NCBI GenBank assembly: GCA_013365365.1
Contig: JABVXU010000050.1
Span: 179,098-243,097, forward strand
DNA: 64,000 nt
Direction of reading: 5' to 3'
Origin: Cruorifilaria tuberocauda
Taxonomy: Eukaryota; Nematoda; Chromadorea; Rhabditida; Onchocercidae
Of the stretch, positions 49,158-60,111 are shown one piece after another. Under the pieces are notes generated by a model. That model made no database searches, was not told the DNA's origin, and saw nothing but the letters and a program-made list of their open reading frames with translations. How positions within the stretch are numbered: the first letter of the stretch is position 1; the number at the start of each line of letters is the position of its first letter. Position numbers and translations under genes: made by a program.

Positions 49158-52100
49158 ATGTTTTTCAACGCTCTTTTATTTCACCTACTGCTTTCCTTTG
49201 TTCCATTTCTGGACACATCAGCGCTACCGGCTATATTTCCAGGTAAATCGCTAACTTTGATGGTAAGGGACCGATGTCATCAAGTACAATTGACATATGT
49301 TGCATTAGGAGACCATAGTTATATTTCATTGCAGCATTAGAAATCATTAGTTTTTTTCCATCGCTAGTGTTGTATAAATGATAATTTTTTGGAATTAGTT
49401 AAATTTCATCTGCAGAGAATGTCTTTACGGTTGGACGATTAGAATATAGGCGGTTACTGCTAGATCCGCAATCTGCATCCCTTTATGTGGGCGCAAATGG
49501 TCACATATTTCGGTTATGGGCATATAATATCAATTCAACTGCATCTACGGACGACCTGGTGCTTTACACTTTCATTTCTCAGTATAATTTCAAAATTTTA
49601 TGCAATTCTTATCATTTAATTGTTTATGAAGTTTTAATATGTGAAACTGATGCCTTGTACTACCGAGGAATATATATAAAGAGTTTATTTCTATTCTAAC
49701 ATAAGTTAAAGTTGCTGTATAAACTAGTGATAATGCTAAGAAAAGATTGCACGGAATTTTAAAAGATAATTCTGGCATTTTCAATTTATTTAATGTATGT
49801 GTTTTTATTGTAAATTTAGTATGCTCAAGCAGAGCTTCCGGTTTCATTATCCGATGCCGAAGAGTGCCGTCGAGCTGGTCATGCGGAATGTGTCAATGGA
49901 GTACGTCTTATGTTCTTGAAGGAAGGTCGTCAAACGTTATTAGTTTGCTCTTCGAATGCTATGAAGCCGCAGCTACGTGAGCTGGATGCGCTATCGCTTC
50001 AGGAACGTTCTTCACCCGAAAATGTTATCGGTGTCTGTTCAGCTCACTTGAATCTTAATACAACAGCAGTACTTGTCGGTGAATTCTTTTTCTATATATA
50101 CTAGTTTTATCAAATGCTATGAGTCATGTCTGCGATAATTGTAATATTTTATACTCCAAGGAAGACAGATAAATTTGTTGTATTGCTGATAAATTTATAG
50201 AATGGGGCAATCCGGATGACATACCTGCCATTTATTCTGGTATCAGAACGGGCCTTATTTTGGATAACAATCTTATTTATCGGCCACCGCTAGTCAAAAA
50301 CAGCAAGGAAGTGTATTCTTCAATGCGAACCATCTATACAGATTCGAAATGGTTATATGGTAAATTAATATAAATATAAAACTGCAAAAAATTGTATTGC
50401 ATAAGAAATAAAGATGATGTGCTTTAAATGGTACGAGATGGATGAGCAAGAAAAAACCGTGGTGTGGAAGAAAATCTTGGTAGCATTCAAAATGCTAAAC
50501 ACATCAACTTAATATGTGGAATTTTTTTTTTATATATATGATTTATTGACATCTACTATAATCTTGGTTTAGAACCAGACTTCGTGGCATCATTCAGCAT
50601 TGATAAGTATGTCTACTTCTTTTTCCGTGAAGTGGCAATTGAGCGTGAGAACTGTGAACGTGTTGTATTCTCTAGAGTTGCTCGTATTTGTAAGGTGAAC
50701 TCTATTTTCCCTTTTTGAGTTTTATTACTTGTTTTTCCGAATAATTGTGAATATCTGATAGTCTGATAGTTATCTCAATACGTTGTTTTCTTCATTTAAC
50801 TTCATTTCTTGGTTTCTGAATATAGTTTCTGATAATAGCTTACAATTTATCAAACTTGCTATTATTGTAATACTATGTTAAGTGGCTTTTCGATTAGCTT
50901 GTAAGCATCAATTGTAGAAAGACGTTGGTGGGAAAAACGTGTTGCGACAAGTTTGGACTACTTTTATCAAAGCTCGCCTGAACTGCTCAACTTCTTCAAA
51001 GTTCCCCATTTATTTCAATGAATTGCGTATGTTTGGTTTATGTCTTTGAAAATTTGTATGTTGTTAGTAAATTAAAGGTTTGTTTTGTGTTCGGATTTTT
51101 TTGTTCAGCATATTGAAACTGTTAAATTTGGCAGTTATCAATAATTATTCATAGTGATTATTCCATTGCCCTTTGCTTATTTTCATTAAATAATATCAAT
51201 CAGGTATTTTACAAATACTTTTTGATCAAATGAATTCTGATGTATTTGGATGTAAATAAATTTCTGGCACAATATGGTTTGGGTACTGTTTTTATTAATT
51301 TTGTGTAACATTTCTAATTTCAGAATCACTGCAAATCATAAATAGCAGATCTGATAGTTTGTTCTACGCTACTTTCATAACACCTGAAATTTCCTTTGGC
51401 GGCAGTGCCGTTTGCGCATTTTCATTAAATAATATCAATCAGGTATTTTACAAATACTTTTTGGTCAAATGAATTCTGATGTATTTGGATATAACTAAAT
51501 TTTCATATAAAAAATCAGTGTCTGATTAAATTATTTAGTAATTAATAGTTCAATGGGCTCGACTGCTATAAATTTGGCATTCAAATTGGACCTTTTCAAA
51601 GTCAGGTTTATTGGGACACGTAATTATGTCTATATTTACCATTTCATATCCAAATAATATTTTTTTTGCTGTTTGCAGCTGTTTGATCATGGAAATTTTT
51701 TGGAGCAAACTTCATCTGATGGTAGATGGATCAATACACCACCAAAAAATGTGCCGAAACATCGTCCTGGAACGGTCAATTTTTTAATTCATTATTCACG
51801 CCAAAATTTTTTTCTCACCAGACTTTTTTTTTACGAAGTAGTTTGATTTTCCCATTATTGTAGTGCACAGATAATTCAGCATCTGTTCCGGATAGTAGTT
51901 TACATTTTGCGCGATCTCATTTACTAATGGCAGATACTGTATCCGCCGATCTTCCACTACTAATATTGCGTGATGAACTGCTAACACATATTGTTGTCGA
52001 TCCAATGAAAGACGCCAATGTTATCTTCGTTTATTCTCATAGGTTAGTTTAAATCATTTTTAAAAATAATTACGTGGAAATTTTACCTGATCGTAAGTAA

Positions 52101-53707
52101 CAAGGATTTATTTGAAATTTTTATTAATTCCTTGAACCATTCTTAACATTTTTCAGTTTTTATTATAAATATTCAAAAATATTCAGCACAAAATTGAACT
52201 ATAGGCAACATACATTGTCTTGCAGTTCCCAAAGACTTCATAAAATAGTGCATTGGTATGAACAAGTAGATATGCATTCAAAATTACTAGCCACATATGC
52301 TTTGAAAAATACTGGAACTATTTTTGCTATGACACTCTTACCCGGCGAATTTATCTATTTATCGGATGAGGATAACGTTGCCCAATATTTCGTAGCCCAA
52401 TGTTCGTTTTACACTACATGTACGCAATGTGCTCTTGACCCTTACTGTTCATGGAATATTGCTCGGGAATTATGTTATAAACGTGAACAAGCCCATTCAT
52501 CGACTGCTGGGTAAATAATTTGTTTTCTTTCATTTTTCTTCTGTTTTGAAGGTCACTGTGTTTTTTCGTAGTCTAAATTTTTGCTTAGGGAAATATTAAA
52601 TGAACTTTCAAAATAGCGTTTCGTCGAAGACGTTGTCTTATTAATAGTTTAGTTTTAAATAAAATTCCAACAAAGGATGTTTTCATCATTTCTCATTCAT
52701 GGTGCGTAAAGGAAGTTATGTTTTTAAGGTTAACTTCATTTATAAGTTATTTAAGTTTTAGGTGGGTCAGTTCTATTTCGAAAGGTGTTGACAAATGTCT
52801 AGGGCATGTAAAACGGATGGCGACTAATGCCTATATTGGTGATACATTGCATCTCACATGTGTGGCGCAGTCAGCATGGATTTTTAATACTGAACCAGTT
52901 TCACCGTCTACAAGACGACTATTAACAACTGAAGGAGGGCTCGTTGTTTTCAATGCAAGCGTTATTTAAATTATAAACAGTTTTTTTGTTCCTAATTTAA
53001 ATATTAATCTTCATAAATATTTTGTTCCACTCTTTTTTTGAAATAATCGCTCTCTTTCGGCATTTATAAAAAACATGTATCTTATTTCTTTAGGTTTCGG
53101 GAGTAGACAGCGGTATCTATGAATGCACTATGGATGAAAAACCTATTATGATATATGAAATTACAGTCGATGATGGTTAGTTGTCATTTATTAGTGTACG
53201 TATCACGGCAGCCAAGATTGATCTGACATTGAGATGATAAGCAGTACTTTTTTCTGTAATTTGACTATAAACTTGATGATATTAGGTTTTTACAGCCGAA
53301 TGCATACAACCGACTAATGTGGCTCAGTTTAAATCGAAGTATCGGGAATGGTGTCAGAAATTTGCCAAATACAAGCATTCCGCTGAAAGATGGCAGCTTT
53401 GGTATGATAGGAATGTAAGGATTTTTTAATTTAAATATTTTTTTTGGATTCAATTTCAAATTCAAAATTAATTTCTACGTCAAATCACTCATTTAAATCA
53501 TTTATCTTATTAATCTAAAATGGTAAGTATTATAATGATAATGATGATGTTAGTTAGTTTTATTCTTTCGATAAGGCTGTAAAAAGTCTAGTTAATTACG
53601 AATTCCAAAATAAATTTCAACCTTCACTATTTAAATATGAGTAATTTTAGGCAGCAAATTGTCCCAATCAGGGGTTCACCAATTTCAATCACATTACCAC
53701 TGAATAA
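49158..53707 (+). CDS. mab-20: secreted class 2 semaphorin (MAB-20/Sema2 ortholog)
   Basis: Fourteen exons: 49158-49242, 49416-49558, 49820-50078, 50201-50359, 50573-50694, 50918-51026, 51324-51442, 51679-51774, 51864-52042, 52226-52510, 52762-52960, 53094-53175, 53296-53414 and 53651-53707. They sum to 2013 nt, 670 residues. A hydrophobic signal peptide ([16 protein letters not shown]) comes first. The Sema domain starts at residue 29 ([29 protein letters not shown]). A PSI domain lies at about 470-515 ([12 protein letters not shown]), then one Ig domain ([10 protein letters not shown] to SGIYECTM). The tail has no membrane segment or GPI-type end. This order, secreted with one Ig, is the class 2 type. 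In C. elegans MAB-20 guides axons and epidermal cell contacts through plexin PLX-2; that role is taken from the ortholog. All joins keep phase. Confidence 0.93.
51172..51260 (+). repeat. duplicated exon end plus donor within a semaphorin intron
   Basis: About 89 bp at 51172-51260 repeats 51411-51499 with only a few differences. The copied segment contains the last ~30 nt of exon 7, its GTATTT donor and about 55 nt of the following intron. The upstream copy lacks the rest of the exon and has no acceptor of its own. Offset between copies is 239 bp. Confidence 0.85.
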
Positions 53708-54689
53708 CTTCACTGATTGGAGTAACAGAAAATTCTTTCTTCTTGAGGTCAGTTTTTGTATATTTGTAGCTATTTATCATTCCTCTGATATTTGTGATCT
53801 CTTGATGGCATCATAAAGGTGTGGAATTCAAAACCAAATTAAGTTCAACATATTCACTGTTAGTTTTTATGCTTTTTCGCAATAAAATGATTGTTGTCTA
53901 AAGCGTTAAATCATAAATTTATTTTTGTAATTGATTTTTATACGAATCTGATATTATTGTCATGTTTTCTTAATATTCTTATCTCTTCGTTAATTTCTTT
54001 TATACTTCCAGCTGTCGGCAAAAGCATAAAAAAATATGCTAAATCCGTAGATGATGAAATTACGTGTTAGGAAGTTTTTTTGTAGATATATTCAGTTGAT
54101 GCTAATCATATGCTTTCTTCTATCTCAAATCGTTGTAATTTCATCTTTTTTTATCTTTTCATCTTCTTCAAGGAATGACTAAAGGTTAATTACTATCTTC
54201 TCACAGTTGCTTCATCATCCTTAAAGGGATAATGAAGGGTTTCCACTTACACAGTTCTCCAGAGTGATCTTAGTGAGGGATGACTGACAATGATAACTTT
54301 TTTCTTATGGAAATTTATATTTTCCAGTTATTTCACTAGGATTTATAATTCAAAATTGCTAAATTATGTTAATTATGTCAAAAGTTGACTGGAAATTGAA
54401 AAAATAAGAATACAGAGTTCACAAATATTCTACAAATGCCGGTTATTATGTAAGCATTGAAATCATAAACTCTTCTAATAATATATATATATGGCACTGA
54501 AATAATGACAAATTAGCTTCATAAAAAGCAGCCCCCTTTTAAAAGTTTTACGAGAAAGTTACCAAAATGCTTCATAGGATTTTTTTACACTTGTCTAATG
54601 AAGATGTCTAGATGGGATTCATAGTAAATGCATGAAGTTCAAATTATATATAAGCTGAATATGACTTATTTGTTCCTTGAATCTGTCTA
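53708..54689. other. 3' flanks of two convergent loci
   Basis: No gene seen between the semaphorin stop (+) and the tyrosinase relic end (-). A short TA run lies at 54480-54492. Confidence 0.6.
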
Positions 54690-56275
54690 TTATCGTCGAC
54701 AAATGTCTGCTTGTAATTTGTGACATCGTTGACAACTCAATCGACAATTTTCATTCATCCAAAACTGATTTTTATGGCACTAATCTTGAGTGGTCCATAT
54801 CGGACAAAGTAAGTGTCGATCGGAACATTCTGTAATTAAAAATTCATTTCATTCGTCATCAATCAAATTAATGGCAGTAAAATTTAAACTCAGTTCATTA
54901 GAATGGAAGACAGGAACAATTTAATAAATGTGACAATGTGACATTACAAAAGTGAGGCAGTAAAAAATCGGAAATAACAACAGTCAAGTTATGAAAATTG
55001 AAACAATGAGTTGTTATGATGATGAATAAAGTCGATGAAGCTCAGTGACTCAATACAGATGTAATATTTTAGAACAATTAACAATATCGCCGAACTATGA
55101 AGTGAGTAATGTGTTACGTGGAAGAGAGTGAAATTTTTCAAACAAAAAAGTAACAAAAAAACTGCTTGAAGTAAAGGTATAGGAAAAAGTAAAAAGGGAC
55201 TTGGGACAATGGCACTAGACTGAGACAAAGAGGAAGGTTAAAAGGATTAAGAGTGGTTTTTTGAGATAAAATGAATGGGGTGAATTTGAACTTAAATTTG
55301 AAATAAAGGAGAAGTCCGATTTCTACAGGCAGTATTGTAAAAGATGGCAGTAAACGGTTGGCCAAAAGCAGTTATCGGTGATGATTGTCGTAATTGAGTG
55401 CAAGAAAGAAAATGGTTAACTCTCGATTTAAAATACAATAGGCGAATAGGAAGTTCTTATTAATTTCTTGAGTTTTTATGATGTTGTCATTTCTAAGAAT
55501 TCTAGCAATTACAACTAATTTATAAATCGCAATAGTATTATTCAAACTAATAATTTTTAAGCATATCATTCCAGGCTTATCATTCATAAACTTACTGAAA
55601 ACTGTTAAACGCTTAAAATGGATAGATACGGCCAAAAAACTTACCAGACTCTATGTTATACTGTGCGATACATTTATGACACCAATCAAGCATTACTTTC
55701 TTATTTGTTTTACATTCGTCTCTATTGGCCCAAACCGAACAACATTCATGACTATTATAACATTTCCTGAAGTGAAAGAATTTGCCATATCACTGATAAA
55801 AATGGTTCAGTTAATTAATCAATTAATAATAAAATGATTAAATGACTTGATGAAATATTCCTTATGAATTCTCGATTGTAATAACCGGTGAATTTGAGAT
55901 CAATTGGAGTTACTAGCCTTAACTAGTGTTTTTTTAATAAAAAAGTTGATTTTTCTTATGCCAGAAATTTCTTATTATTCCATACTTGTTCAGGAAAATA
56001 CTGAATATTTCTAACGGATGACATATAAAAGAAAGAAAAGAAAAAAGGATGAATGAGTAGTAGTACTGAGATAAACTTCGTCTTCACAAGAAACCTTTTC
56101 AATGTCGGTCGTTTTGAGCCATTTTGCTCTGTCTGAAATAAGAGAAAAAACGAAATTTATTTTAAGAAGAAATGTGACAGAAGAAAAAAATGAATAACAA
56201 TAAAGAAATTCCAAAGTTCTATAAAATTAGTTAAAAACTGGAAGGAAAATGTAAGTCACTGTTAAAAATGACCTC

Positions 56276-56297
56276 TGTCGCTGGAAAAGCGAGGAAA
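56276..56297 (+). repeat. dispersed 22-bp motif, copy 1
   Basis: TGTCGCTGGAAAAGCGAGG plus AAA recurs at the right edge of the window (63969-63990) with one difference. The surrounding 56.2-56.8 kb stretch also has an internal imperfect ~30-bp repeat (56729-56758 and 56794-56823), suggesting an inserted element between two relic exons of the tyrosinase. Confidence 0.5.
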
Positions 56298-56629
56298 TGA
56301 AGGATGATGAAACCCTTTGTTCTGGATTTGATATTGTAAGCTAAAGGCATGTTTGTGGTTTTACAAGCTCTGTTAACGAAATCCTTTGTTCTTGAAATTG
56401 AAATGTAATTGGCCAAGATCCTCCCTCCTTCAGAATAAAGAAAGTACCAAACTATGAAGCATTGGAAAGGTTTGGTTTCAAGGAGGGTGGCTGCTTAACG
56501 GAAGGGTATAATGATAACCGTATCTCTTTGTCTGACTGAATATCGTCTGTAATACTCGTGTGGATATTGCGAAATATTTTAATGTGTTAATGTCGTGTTG
56601 TTGTATGTTATGAAATCTAAAGTAATAAA

Positions 56630-56651
56630 GGTTTAATTACCCAAGTTTCAG
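56630..56651 (+). ncRNA. SL1-like spliced-leader sequence (SL RNA gene variant or pseudogene)
   Basis: The 22 nt starting GGTTTAATTACCCAAG match the universal nematode SL1 leader (ending TTTGAG) at 21 of 22 positions; here the end reads TTTCAG. It is followed directly by GT, as the leader is in a real SL RNA, and the TACC/GGTA pairing of the first SL RNA stem is kept. Downstream, CCCAAAG and a GCCT/AGGC hairpin (about 56681-56696) are present. I see no convincing Sm-binding site (AATTTTTGG type) and no 5S rRNA. A diverged SL RNA gene, a pseudogene, or a retrocopied trans-spliced transcript are all possible. Confidence 0.5.
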
Positions 56652-59355
56652 GTACACCCAAAGTATCAGCAATCACATCTGCCTGACGAAAAGGCTAACA
56701 GTTTGCTTACTTACGATTAGAAAGAAAGATTGTCACGGTCAAAGAAGATCGACGACAATAACAGGAAAGAAAGAATAACTCTAGAAGAATACTATTGTCG
56801 CGGTTAAAGGAAATCGCCAACAACCTCAAACTATCCTCACTTTTTGTAAAGTGAAAAATTTGAAATTAAAAAAGTATTTCATCTTGCTTCTGAAGAGCTG
56901 AGGCACTTTTAATACATCTTCCGGATAGACAAAAACCATAGTAGCACGGATTTCCTGATGCGTATAGCCATCACAATTGCCGCCCAAATGTATTTTTGCG
57001 GAACATTGAGCGTATCCATTGAAAATCACAGAATAAGAATCTGAATCCATGTTTTGCTGCTTTCATGCATAGCAAAACTCTTATCTATTCATCAATTTGC
57101 TCATTAATAAAATTTATTCCACAAATTCCATCTCTTTCATTACCATTAATACAGCTAATATCGTACCACTAAACTTTTCAAATTTCATGGCGACTTATCA
57201 TTTCATTGAGTTTTTAATCGCAATAATCATGAAATTAAACAAATACAGGTGATATCGTAATAAGTTTGGAAACAAATTTCCCACTAAGTTAGTTTGAAAT
57301 TGTTATAAGAATTAGTGAAAAGGCGAAACTGATAACCACTTACTCGCTTCCACACTCCTTATCTTCACCTTCATGGCATGCAGGTCGTGGCTCATACGAT
57401 ACAGTCTTTCGTTGTAATTATTACTGATTCCAATGTTTCTCAGTGGTTCGAATGGTCGCATGAGATTTTGCGCAAAATGACTTTCACTGCTGCATTCCGG
57501 TAAATCTGGAGGATAACTTTTTGATCGTGCATCCCGACTCTGCAAAAAATTGTGAAATAATTGTAAATGGATATAATTTTTTAGAATTACTTTGAAGATT
57601 TGTAAATTATTCCTGTGTGCAACATGAGTGAAAGATAAAGAAATTTGAGTTAGATGTAAATTTAATCAAAATGATTGAAATACTTGTCGATGTTGTCACC
57701 AATATTCCCAAATGCTATCCACAAAAGCGTGATGAAGGAAGAATAACGGATCATTTGCACATTAATCCAAACAAGAGCATTTGCATGACTATATTCGAGT
57801 GACGTCCAATCTGTCGGATATTTGCATCCCTATAATTTCCTTTTTTAATTAATTATTAAATTTCTCAAAATTATTTGAAAAGAAGAGGAAGTCTCAATTC
57901 TACGTATGATATAAAAGTCAAAGTTCTTTATGAATCAAAAAAGTTAAAGATATTTATAATTTTAGCTAATTAATTCTTGATCATTTTAATATTATACAAT
58001 AAATCCACGTGCTGGTTGAAATTAATATTAGCAAAAGAGAAAAACTTATTAAAAATTGTAACCACTGGAATAATTTATAGGGAAGAGATTAATTAACCGA
58101 TTGAGGTGCAGCATATGCAAGTACACCGATTACATTTGAATGTCGCATTCTCCCTAGAAATGAATTAATTTAGCAGCTTTATATGCAATTAACTCGTTAA
58201 TATAATTTATTTGAAAATTAAGATGTGTTGATATTTTATTAATATTAGAATTTGTCCAATGGGAGACGAAACCATTAATTACATTACCACTTTTATCATT
58301 CTCTCCTATTAATTCCTTAATAATATTGTATCTGTGCTTTCTGGAATTGAACTTTCAAGCGTTGAATCCCAGAATGGTAACGATACATCGGATCAATGAA
58401 TCGAAAAGCGATTTCTAATCTAAGGAAATTTTCTTCTACAGTCATTTCAATCTATCGTCCTATTTATTCTATGAGAAAGGAATGGAAATTATAAGATATT
58501 GTAGGAAGTACTTAAACTAATCAAAATTGAAATAAACTAAATTACAAAGTACCATTTGCGCTTTTTATCGTTAAACGGACCAAGAACTTATTTTGCGAAA
58601 ACCTTTTGATATATTCTCGATGCCAAGGTAAGAAAGCTGACCCAGAATGTGCTCCACCACTTAGTTCAGGATTTGAATGCCATTGAGCAATTTTATCATA
58701 ATCACCGCTTCGTTTTAATTGATTTAAAATATTATGAAATTGGTTTCTTTCTTTTTTACTTAATTGTCGATATTTTTTACGCCAATGAAATGTGGTTTCT
58801 TTCATTTTAGCCAATGAAAGTTTCTTACTATTTGACAGGAAACAATCCAAATTTCTCAATGAACCTTAAATTGATTCGTTTTTGATTGATTCACTGTTTC
58901 AGATAAATTCTGACAAAGATTTTGAAAATGACTTCCATAGCAGTTAACTGTCATTATCAATTTAATCGATATGAGATAATACTATTTAAAATAGACGAAA
59001 ATTATGACTATGAAATAAATTAATTCAGATAATTTGTGAACTGATGAATACCATTGAAAAATAGACACAAACAGTTTAGATCCATACACGCCACAGCTTT
59101 CATTCTTTGATCACTCATTAAAATTTTCGGTGGGACTGTTATTACATGTACTTTCTAAATTGAAAATGATTAAGCTGAAATATGTGAATTATTTTCATAA
59201 AAAGAATTAATTATTTCTCTATAAAGAAAAAAGGAAGAAAAAAATATGGTACTAATGTAGTACGTTACTCTATTATTCAGTACTGCTATTATCACAAAAT
59301 GCGATAGCAAGTAAGGAAAAAATTTTGTCATTCCAATCACTAACATTTTTCTTAA

Positions 59356-60111
59356 TTATCGATAAATCAATAGATCGGTCTGATAATCTAATTGACGATG
59401 CTTGACGGATGAAATCATTAAGAATGACGGGAATTGTTCACGATGAATGAAAGTATTGGGTCGTTGTTCACCTGGTGGATCAACTGTTTCTATTCCATTG
59501 TATATGAATGAATCCTTTTTAATGCTATCAGTTAACGGTGGCCTTTGTACAACACTTATGCTACTCTTCAAATCATCATCTTTCAACATTTGCTGCGGGC
59601 GATTAATTGATGACATATATAATGATGAAATAGTGTGTGAAGAATATGACTTCACGTCGGTCGATTCCCCAGCATGAGTATGGATTAGCCTAATTCGTTC
59701 TAAAATTGAAAATTTTTTCACAGAATGGATACTGTGTGGATTACATATATTATAAATATACAAAGGACTTTGATAGAAACTAAATACGCAACTTATTAAC
59801 ACAGAAAATTTATTCCTTTTCGAGGATTCTAGGACGTAAGCGTGATGTTGAATTATGATTAGAGCAGATTATTGACAAATAATAAATGATAACATTTCGA
59901 GTATGCAGTGGTGATTGTGAAATATAGCATTATAGCAAGAAACTTATAAACTTCATGACTTATAAAATAAAAAATTTCAGAAATGACACTTACTGGGAGG
60001 TGAAGAAATTTCATTTTGTATCTCGAGTGCCATTCCTTTCGTTTCCATTGAGGTGTATGTGAAATTACTTTTTAGTCTGATGGATAATGGTAAGTTAATA
60101 TGATGGCTCAT
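59356..60111 (-). CDS. unrecognised two-exon gene, 153 residues
   Basis: Exon 1 is 59994-60111 (ATG at 60111; MSHHINLPLSIRLKSNF) and ends with donor CCCA|GTAAGT. Exon 2 is 59356-59699, after acceptor CAATTTTAG, and ends at a stop codon. The join keeps phase and gives 153 residues. The product is hydrophilic, rich in Ser, His and basic residues, with no signal peptide, membrane segment or domain that I recognise. It could be complete, or exon 2 could splice on at CCAG|GTGAAC to exons I have not found. It lies directly upstream of, and on the same strand as, the tyrosinase relic, so it could be that locus's diverged 5' end or a separate gene. Confidence 0.5.

Larger units (their letters stand above)
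54690..59155 (-). pseudogene. decayed nematode tyrosinase with ShK-type tail
   Basis: Recognisable exons, in gene order: about 59050-59150 (Cys-rich CMDLNCLCLFFNG); 58600-58830 (FHNIL, then GAHSGSAFLPWHREYIKRF, the CuA site with its His); 58270-58445 (LEIAFRFIDP, PFWDSTLESS, ENDKSGNVINGF); about 58100-58160 (GVLAYAAPQS); 57684-57829 (GCKYPTDWTSLEYSH and NDPLFFLHHAFVDSIWEYW, CuB); 57344-57539; about 56860-57040; 55645-55766 (intact ShK-type domain); and 54690-54829 (second ShK-type domain). Damage: frameshifts inside the third, fifth, sixth and seventh of these; a TGA after WEYW where the family has Arg; a TAG in the last domain; and loss of the second His of the HxxxH CuB pair, with about 15 residues missing after it. 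Working tyrosinases are copper oxidases used in cuticle or eggshell tanning. Neighbouring genes are intact, so sequencing error is unlikely. Confidence 0.88.

Noticed and set aside
51796..52005. Minus-strand frame of 69 codons
   Set aside because: It is the antisense shadow of semaphorin exon 9.
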